DNA from: Bacillota bacterium
GTDB lineage: Bacteria > Bacillota > Clostridia > Acetivibrionales > DSM-1351
Assembly (NCBI GenBank): GCA_023431385.1
Contig: JAEYWA010000265.1
Location: 1-10,555, forward strand
Length of the DNA stretch: 10,555 nt
Direction of reading: 5' to 3'
Of this stretch, positions 6,412 through 10,555 are shown one piece after another (position 1 is the stretch's first letter; the number at the start of each line of letters is the position of its first letter). Under the pieces are notes generated by a model. The model had not been told where the DNA came from. It searched no databases and saw only the letters and a program-made list of their open reading frames with translations. A program made the position numbers and the translations under genes.

Positions 6412-6549
6412 ATGAAAAAAATGTGGGTAAAACCTGAATTGATGTCTACGCTAAATCAGAACGAACTATGTTCAGAAGTAGCAATAGGCGATTGGTTGCA
6501 GTGGGTACAGTGGATTAGATGGAGACAGATCTGGCTTGAAGCCCGCTAA
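6412..6549 (+). CDS. Trp-rich RiPP precursor peptide, 45 residues
   Basis: This short gene encodes the probable substrate of the maturase. The N-terminus MKKMWVKPEL carries W5-x-K7-P8-x-L10, close to the Y-x-x-P-x-L leader motif bound by RRE proteins in lasso and related RiPP systems. A polar middle (12-27) contains the only Cys, C20. The C-terminus is WLQWVQWIRWRQIWLEAR (28-45): four contiguous W-x-[Gln/Arg] triplets at W28, W31, W34 and W37, then Ile, then WLE at W41. Such aromatic-x-x triplets are substrates of radical-SAM enzymes that make three-residue cyclophanes (triceptides), joining the Trp ring to the beta-carbon of the third residue. It has a strong ribosome binding site, lies between the RRE and the transporters, and is followed by a hairpin. 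The single Cys makes a sactipeptide unlikely; the lack of core Lys or Gly-rich motifs makes streptide-like links unlikely. The cleavage site is not evident, though G26-D27 marks a natural boundary. Confidence 0.85.
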   Translation: MKKMWVKPELMSTLNQNELCSEVAIGDWLQWVQWIRWRQIWLEAR

Positions 6550-6562
6550 TTAATGTAACTGG

Positions 6563-6603
6563 AATATAACTGGATGATTTTTAATAAACCATCCAGTTAT
6601 ATT
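6563..6603 (+). terminator. Hairpin after the precursor gene, probable partial terminator or mRNA stabiliser
   Basis: A perfect 14-bp stem, AATATAACTGGATG (6563-6576) with CATCCAGTTATATT (6590-6603), encloses a 13-nt loop. It is followed by ATCC rather than a T-run, so it is not a textbook terminator. At this place, between precursor and exporters, such hairpins commonly let the short precursor message accumulate over the downstream genes. The flanking GG (6561-6562) and CC (6606-6607) could extend the stem across a two-base bulge. Confidence 0.65.
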
Positions 6604-6669
6604 ATCCTAAATAACGGATTAACATGTATCGACCTGATCAAATCATAAAACAGTTGGAGTGTACATTAT

Positions 6670-8481
6670 ATGAGAAAAAGCTGGATATGTAAAAAGCTAA
6701 AACTACATAAAGGGGCAGTAGCCATAGCATGGAAAGTATCTTACCTCATATTCATTTTAATTATACCTTTAGATCTTTTGACAGCATTTATACCATTATC
6801 GATATCTGTATTGCTAGAGAAGTTATTCGAAAGGCCGATAGAAGGGTACAATTTTTCTGACGTAGGTTTACTTACAACATTTATATTGCTGCTCGGTACA
6901 GTTCTGAATTGTTATAATATATTCAGAGCTTTCTATTCAAAAAAATACAGGCGTTTGGTATCTACGTATACCAAGAGGATGCTTCTGGTTTATGTAAACA
7001 AATTAAGAGCAATAAACTATGAAGATGAAAAGTGGTTACTACGGTTTAAGCGAGCAGATCAGATTTCCCATGCAGTAGCAGATTATATTTTTGCGATAGG
7101 AAAAATCTGCGGCATATTTATTATGTGCCTGACATTTATAATTTATTTGGCAAAAATAACTCCGAAGGTGGCTATTTTGGCCATTTTATCGTTTGTACCT
7201 TTAATTATTTTAGAGTTACGCGCATCCAATCTTCAATTTAAGTTGGAACAAAACCAATTTGAACATAAGAAACAACTAGATTACTTTTCCATGATTTTCG
7301 CCGGACCCCGTAACGGAAGAGAAATAAGAGTGTTTCAATCTGGCAATTTTCTGATAGATCTATGGAAAGGTCTTATACAAAAATCACTAAAGGAATATCT
7401 TAAACTTTTTACAAAAATATCTGTTGCTGAAATTATTTTATTAACTGCTACTATTATTGGATATGGATTAATACTGATTCAGGTTAGTTCAATGATATTA
7501 ACTGGAGTATTAACTGCAGGTGTGTTTATATCAATCATACCCTTTACGGCTTCTGTCCTGCATGCCATGAGTGATTTAATGAAATCAATAAAGGGTCTGA
7601 ATTATTCATTACTTGAATGGAAAGAAATAAATGACTTTATTGATGAATGTAAAGAAAAAAGAGACAACATTAGCTCAAAATCTGACTTACATATCGATAA
7701 ACTACAAAATAAAATCAAGATAGAATGCAAAGGCGTTTCTTTTCGATATCCAGGAACGGAAAGTAATGTTCTAAATAATATTGAAATGTGTATAAATCCT
7801 GGAGAGACAGTAGCGCTTGTAGGATTGAACGGATCTGGAAAAAGTACATTGATGAAAATACTCACAGGCATATATACGCCTGATAGTGGAGAGGTTCTTT
7901 ATAATTCTACTAATATTAAAGCATTAACGTGGGACAAAATCCGTAATGCTGTGTCATTTACATTTCAAGCACCTGTCCGATATCCGTTATCCATTGACGA
8001 TAATATTTCTCTGAGAGGCTTGGATGATAATATTCTTAGGAGATTTCTGGATAGAATGGGGCTTTCCTTGGAAAAATTAAGGAGACAAGGGAAATGGATG
8101 ACATTGGGGTTTTCCGGTGGAACGGAATTATCTGGTGGACAGTGGCAAAGAATTGCTATGGCAAGAGGTTTAGTTAATGATAAAAAGCCATTTTATATTT
8201 TTGATGAACCTACAGCATCTTTAGATCCTGTTGCTGAATTGGAGATATTTAAAACATTCATGGAGTTAACAAAAGGTTCCACGGTTATAATATCTTCTCA
8301 TAGGCTGGGATTTGCACGTGAAGCAGATAGAATTATTGTCATTGATAACGGAACCGTTATTGAAAACGGAAAACATGATGACCTTATAAAAAAAGGTGGA
8401 TTATATGCAGAGATGTATGAAGCCCAGTCAATGTGGTACAAGGAGGATTACCAAAATGTTGTCCATTCGAAAATTGGTTAA
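6670..8481 (+). CDS. ABC transporter half-molecule (membrane domain plus ATPase), first of a pair
   Basis: The 603-residue protein has an N-terminal membrane domain, with hydrophobic segments near residues 15-50, 65-86, 137-185 and 248-300, and a C-terminal ATPase. The ATPase is intact: an A-loop aromatic in VSFRYPG; Walker A GLNGSGKST (385-393, Lys391); a Q-loop FQAP; signature LSGGQ (487-491); Walker B FYIFDE with catalytic Glu513; and the switch His544. It should export the modified peptide across the cytoplasmic membrane. There is no N-terminal C39 peptidase domain, so it cannot itself remove the leader as PCAT exporters do. The ATG at 6670 has GGAG (6656-6659) 10 nt upstream. The gene follows the precursor hairpin, and its 3' end overlaps the next ABC gene by 26 nt, consistent with a heterodimer. 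Self-immunity is an alternative or additional role. Confidence 0.92.
   Translation: MRKSWICKKLKLHKGAVAIAWKVSYLIFILIIPLDLLTAFIPLSISVLLEKLFERPIEGYNFSDVGLLTTFILLLGTVLNCYNIFRAFYSKKYRRLVSTYTKRMLLVYVNKLRAINYEDEKWLLRFKRADQISHAVADYIFAIGKICGIFIMCLTFIIYLAKITPKVAILAILSFVPLIILELRASNLQFKLEQNQFEHKKQLDYFSMIFAGPRNGREIRVFQSGNFLIDLWKGLIQKSLKEYLKLFTKISVAEIILLTATIIGYGLILIQVSSMILTGVLTAGVFISIIPFTASVLHAMSDLMKSIKGLNYSLLEWKEINDFIDECKEKRDNISSKSDLHIDKLQNKIKIECKGVSFRYPGTESNVLNNIEMCINPGETVALVGLNGSGKSTLMKILTGIYTPDSGEVLYNSTNIKALTWDKIRNAVSFTFQAPVRYPLSIDDNISLRGLDDNILRRFLDRMGLSLEKLRRQGKWMTLGFSGGTELSGGQWQRIAMARGLVNDKKPFYIFDEPTASLDPVAELEIFKTFMELTKGSTVIISSHRLGFAREADRIIVIDNGTVIENGKHDDLIKKGGLYAEMYEAQSMWYKEDYQNVVHSKIG
8440..8446 (+). 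promoter_or_regulatory. Ribosome binding site fixing the second ABC start at 8456
   Basis: AAGGAGG lies 9 nt before the ATG at 8456, inside the end of the upstream gene. A longer in-frame start at 8396 lacks such a site and would only add 20 polar residues translated from the other gene's coding region. Confidence 0.8.
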
Positions 8482-10210
8482 GATAACCTGGTCTACAAAA
8501 CCAGTTATTGCTTCCTTTTCGCTATTAGTTTCTATTATATGGAGTGTTTCTCCGATAATAGAAATAATACTTATAGGAAAGGTTGTTTCCTCTATAAGTG
8601 TTGGTTTTGATAGTAGTACAAATTACATATTTGATATTGTTATGTATTTATGCTGGGCTTTTTTGATTCCTAATGTGGCTCGAAAAATTCAGGAGATACT
8701 GGACATGTACATTGGTAAATATACTCAGGAAAAACTGACGTCATTGATTCTAAAAAAGGTATCTTTAATATCACTTAGATTTTTGGAATTATCAGAATCA
8801 AGAAATTCTATATATAGGATATTATCGAATCAAATTCATGACGGACAGAAATTCGTTTATGAAGCTGTATCTACAATATGTAAGATATTACGAATTATAA
8901 TGATTGTTGGTTTTATTACGTGGTACAGTCCTGTAAGTTTACTAATAATAGTTGGAGTAACTATTCCGACAGTTTTAATAAGAAATGCCGTAAAAAAGAG
9001 TGAAATAGAACAGAGTAAGGCAAATACCGAAAAAGAACGCTTTACATCAGTACTGCATTTGCTTTTTTTCGAACGTAGTTCAGCTCCTGAAATGTGGATA
9101 TATGGAGTAAGATCACTTCTATCTATACGCTGGAGAAAAGAAAACAGAGAGTATGAGAGATGTAATAATCAATTTGAAAAAAAACAGGTATTTTACAGTG
9201 TATTATCAAATTTGATTCAGTCCTCAGGTAATCTTGGTTCACTTTTAATTTTAATGTATTTTGCCATAAATGGAAAAATGCAAGTCGACGCTATTGTGAG
9301 TTGTTTTTTTGCCCTACAGATTCTACAAGCCTCAATAATACAAATTATGGATGGTATTGTTGATGTTGTTCAGAGTAAGGCTTTGATTAATGAATATAAT
9401 GAAGTAATGTCATTGGAAGATGAGGTTTGTGGAAATACTCAAAATATTAGCAGTGCTATTGACGGTATACCACCCGCTATAGAATTCAAAAATGTATCTT
9501 ATAGATATCCTGGAAGTGACCAGTATGCTTTAAGAGATGTCTCACTGAAAATTAACCCCGGAGAGAAGCTGGCGCTGGTAGGAGAAAACGGAACAGGAAA
9601 ATCTACAATTGTTAGATTGATTCTAGGTCTGGATAAACCAACATCTGGGAAAATTCTTATAAACGGTAAAGAAATTTCAGAATGTAAGGATGAAGTCAGA
9701 GCTAATTGTACAGCAATGTTTCAGGACTTTGTAAAATATGAATTAAGTGTTAAGGATAATATTGTTATTAGTGACCATGAAAAGAAGAATGAAAATTTTA
9801 AACTTGAAGCAGCAATTGACTGGGCTGAGGCAAAAAACATAATAGAGAACTTATCTGATGGTATAAATACAATAATGGTAAAAGGAGGAGAACTTTCGGG
9901 GGGACAATGGCAGAAGATTGCTTCAGCCAGAACGAGATTCAGAGAAGGGAATCTAGTTGTTTTAGATGAGCCCAATGCTGCAATAGACGCATTCCATGAA
10001 GTTACCATGTACAAAAAATTCATGGAGTTGTTCACTGGAAGTACTGCTGTTATTGTTAGTCACCGTCTGTCAATTGCAAGAATATGTGATAAAATCATAG
10101 TCCTCGAGGGGAATACTATTGCAGAGTATGGTTCACATAATGCATTAGTTGAAAAGCACGATGGATTATATAAAAAAATGTTTTATTCCCAATCAGAATT
10201 GTATGCTTGA
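8456..10210 (+). CDS. ABC transporter half-molecule, second of a pair
   Basis: The 584-residue protein has the same architecture as its upstream neighbour but clearly different sequence. Membrane segments lie in the first 300 residues, including SFLLVS-type and IIMIVGFI-type stretches, followed by an ATPase. Walker A is GENGTGKST (376-384, Lys382), the Q-loop FQDF, the signature LSGGQ (480-484), Walker B LVVLDE with catalytic Glu505, and the switch His536. Both halves therefore keep canonical ATP-site residues, unlike exporters with one degenerate site. No C39 peptidase domain is present. The 26-nt overlap with the upstream gene implies translational coupling and a heterodimeric exporter of the RiPP. 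Two homodimers, one for export and one for immunity, cannot be excluded. It is followed by a 105-nt gap before the next gene on the same strand. Confidence 0.92.
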   Translation: MLSIRKLVKITWSTKPVIASFSLLVSIIWSVSPIIEIILIGKVVSSISVGFDSSTNYIFDIVMYLCWAFLIPNVARKIQEILDMYIGKYTQEKLTSLILKKVSLISLRFLELSESRNSIYRILSNQIHDGQKFVYEAVSTICKILRIIMIVGFITWYSPVSLLIIVGVTIPTVLIRNAVKKSEIEQSKANTEKERFTSVLHLLFFERSSAPEMWIYGVRSLLSIRWRKENREYERCNNQFEKKQVFYSVLSNLIQSSGNLGSLLILMYFAINGKMQVDAIVSCFFALQILQASIIQIMDGIVDVVQSKALINEYNEVMSLEDEVCGNTQNISSAIDGIPPAIEFKNVSYRYPGSDQYALRDVSLKINPGEKLALVGENGTGKSTIVRLILGLDKPTSGKILINGKEISECKDEVRANCTAMFQDFVKYELSVKDNIVISDHEKKNENFKLEAAIDWAEAKNIIENLSDGINTIMVKGGELSGGQWQKIASARTRFREGNLVVLDEPNAAIDAFHEVTMYKKFMELFTGSTAVIVSHRLSIARICDKIIVLEGNTIAEYGSHNALVEKHDGLYKKMFYSQSELYA

Positions 10211-10226
10211 AATAGTTGAAATGAGT

Positions 10227-10251
10227 ATATGGAGTAAAAAAGTATCCATAT
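10227..10251 (+). promoter_or_regulatory. Small hairpin in the gap after the second ABC gene
   Basis: ATATGGA (10227-10233) pairs with TCCATAT (10245-10251) around an 11-nt A-rich loop. There is no T-run afterwards, so a terminator is doubtful; transcription probably continues into the gene at 10316. Confidence 0.3.
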
Positions 10252-10300
10252 TAAGTTCTAATTAATAAAAATTTGGTACTTATATCGGGAAAATAGATGG

Positions 10301-10306
10301 GGGAGG
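10301..10306 (+). promoter_or_regulatory. Ribosome binding site supporting the TTG start at 10316
   Basis: GGGAGG, part of a longer run of G, lies 9 nt before the TTG at 10316. The first in-frame ATG (10346) has no comparable site, so TTG is the better start. Confidence 0.65.
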
Positions 10307-10315
10307 TAAAGCAAA

Positions 10316-10555
10316 TTGAGCTTTCTATTTAAAGGTTTTATTCCACGTATGAGTAAGCATTATGCTTTCATGTTTAGTCCTGAGGTTCCAAAAGATTGGC
10401 TTGAACGTATACCCAATGAAGCAGAAGCAAGATGGAATCAAGTATTAAAAATAGTTCAAATACCTGAAGAAAAAATAAATTGGACCACCAGATATGCATA
10501 TGTTGTAAAGATGACACAAACAGATGATAACGGAGATGGCCAAAATAAAGGTCAT
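10316..10555 (+). CDS. Unrecognised protein, N-terminal 80 residues only (runs off the window)
   Basis: An open frame of 80 codons starts at TTG and is still open at the window edge. I do not recognise the family. The N-terminus (SFLFKGFIPRMSKHYAFMF) is basic and moderately hydrophobic but is not a clear signal peptide or membrane span. The rest is soluble-looking, with acidic and Trp-containing stretches (DWLER, ARWNQ, INWTTRY) and an Asp/Asn/Gly/Gln-rich patch at the cut end. There is no zinc-protease HExxH, serine-protease or ABC motif in the visible part. It follows the ABC genes on the same strand with a good ribosome binding site, so it is probably part of the RiPP operon. Leader protease, immunity protein or a further modifying enzyme are all open options. 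Confidence 0.6.
   Translation, partial: MSFLFKGFIPRMSKHYAFMFSPEVPKDWLERIPNEAEARWNQVLKIVQIPEEKINWTTRYAYVVKMTQTDDNGDGQNKGH

Noticed and set aside
6285..6437. A 50-codon + strand frame between the RRE gene and the precursor, with a weak AAGGA upstream
   Set aside because: It overlaps the start of the much better precursor gene in another frame, has a poor ribosome binding site and shows no leader motif or repeat; it is probably chance.
4705..6549. Lasso peptide biosynthesis, suggested by the leader motif and the PqqD-type protein
   Set aside because: No asparagine-synthetase-like cyclase or transglutaminase-like leader protease is present, and the core lacks the Gly1 to Asp/Glu7-9 ring arrangement in a clear form.
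6412..6549. Sactipeptide or ranthipeptide (Cys thioether) product
   Set aside because: The peptide has only one Cys, located near the leader boundary, whereas these classes usually carry several core Cys.
6412..6549. PQQ-like or streptide-like (Lys-Trp) chemistry
   Set aside because: The core contains no Glu-Tyr pair of PqqA type and no Lys; the third-position residues are Gln, Arg and Glu.
8396..8455. Upstream start for the second ABC protein
   Set aside because: It lies within the first ABC gene without a ribosome binding site and adds a polar stretch; AAGGAGG at 8440-8446 serves 8456.
1..10555. tRNA, rRNA, CRISPR arrays, insertion sequences
   Set aside because: No direct-repeat arrays, transposase motifs, terminal inverted repeats or cloverleaf-like segments were recognised on reading either strand.

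Overview
The window looks like a chromosomal segment of a low-GC Gram-positive anaerobe, most likely a Clostridia member (Ruminiclostridium or Clostridium type). The basis is its AT-rich composition, strong GGAGG-type ribosome binding sites, two TTG starts and a radical-SAM peptide-maturation operon. This is inference from style and gene content; no species-level marker is present.

Layout. (1) Positions 1-2688 (+): an AMP-forming acyl-CoA ligase (198-1673), then an SMP-30/gluconolactonase-type protein (1770-2672) ending in an intrinsic terminator whose loop carries the stop codon. Each gene has a plausible promoter of its own. (2) Positions 2727-4274 (-): a polytopic membrane protein resembling GT-C (ArnT/PMT-like) glycosyltransferases, with a TTG start. 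(3) Positions 4275-4704: a 430-bp AT-rich divergent intergenic region with a predicted promoter and a structured mRNA leader. (4) Positions 4705-10555 (+): a RiPP (ribosomally made, post-translationally modified peptide) operon that continues past the window edge.

The RiPP operon encodes a radical-SAM/SPASM maturase (4705-5961), a PqqD-family RRE (RiPP recognition element) protein translationally coupled to it through ATGA (5958-6263), a 45-residue precursor peptide (6412-6549), two ABC-transporter half-molecules overlapping by 26 nt (6670-8481 and 8456-10210), and the first 80 codons of an unrecognised gene (10316 onwards). The precursor has a leader containing W-x-K-P-x-L, close to known RRE-binding leader motifs. 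Its C-terminal core reads as tandem three-residue Trp units: WLQ, WVQ, WIR, WRQ, then I, then WLE.

Proposed working model: the RRE protein docks the leader, the radical-SAM enzyme modifies the Trp-x-[Gln/Arg] units, and the two ABC half-transporters export the product. The best guess for the modification is a three-residue cyclophane of the triceptide type. Neither ABC protein has a C39 leader-peptidase domain and no protease is visible, so the leader-removal step is unexplained within the window. A perfect 14-bp hairpin directly after the precursor gene probably sets the precursor to transporter expression ratio.
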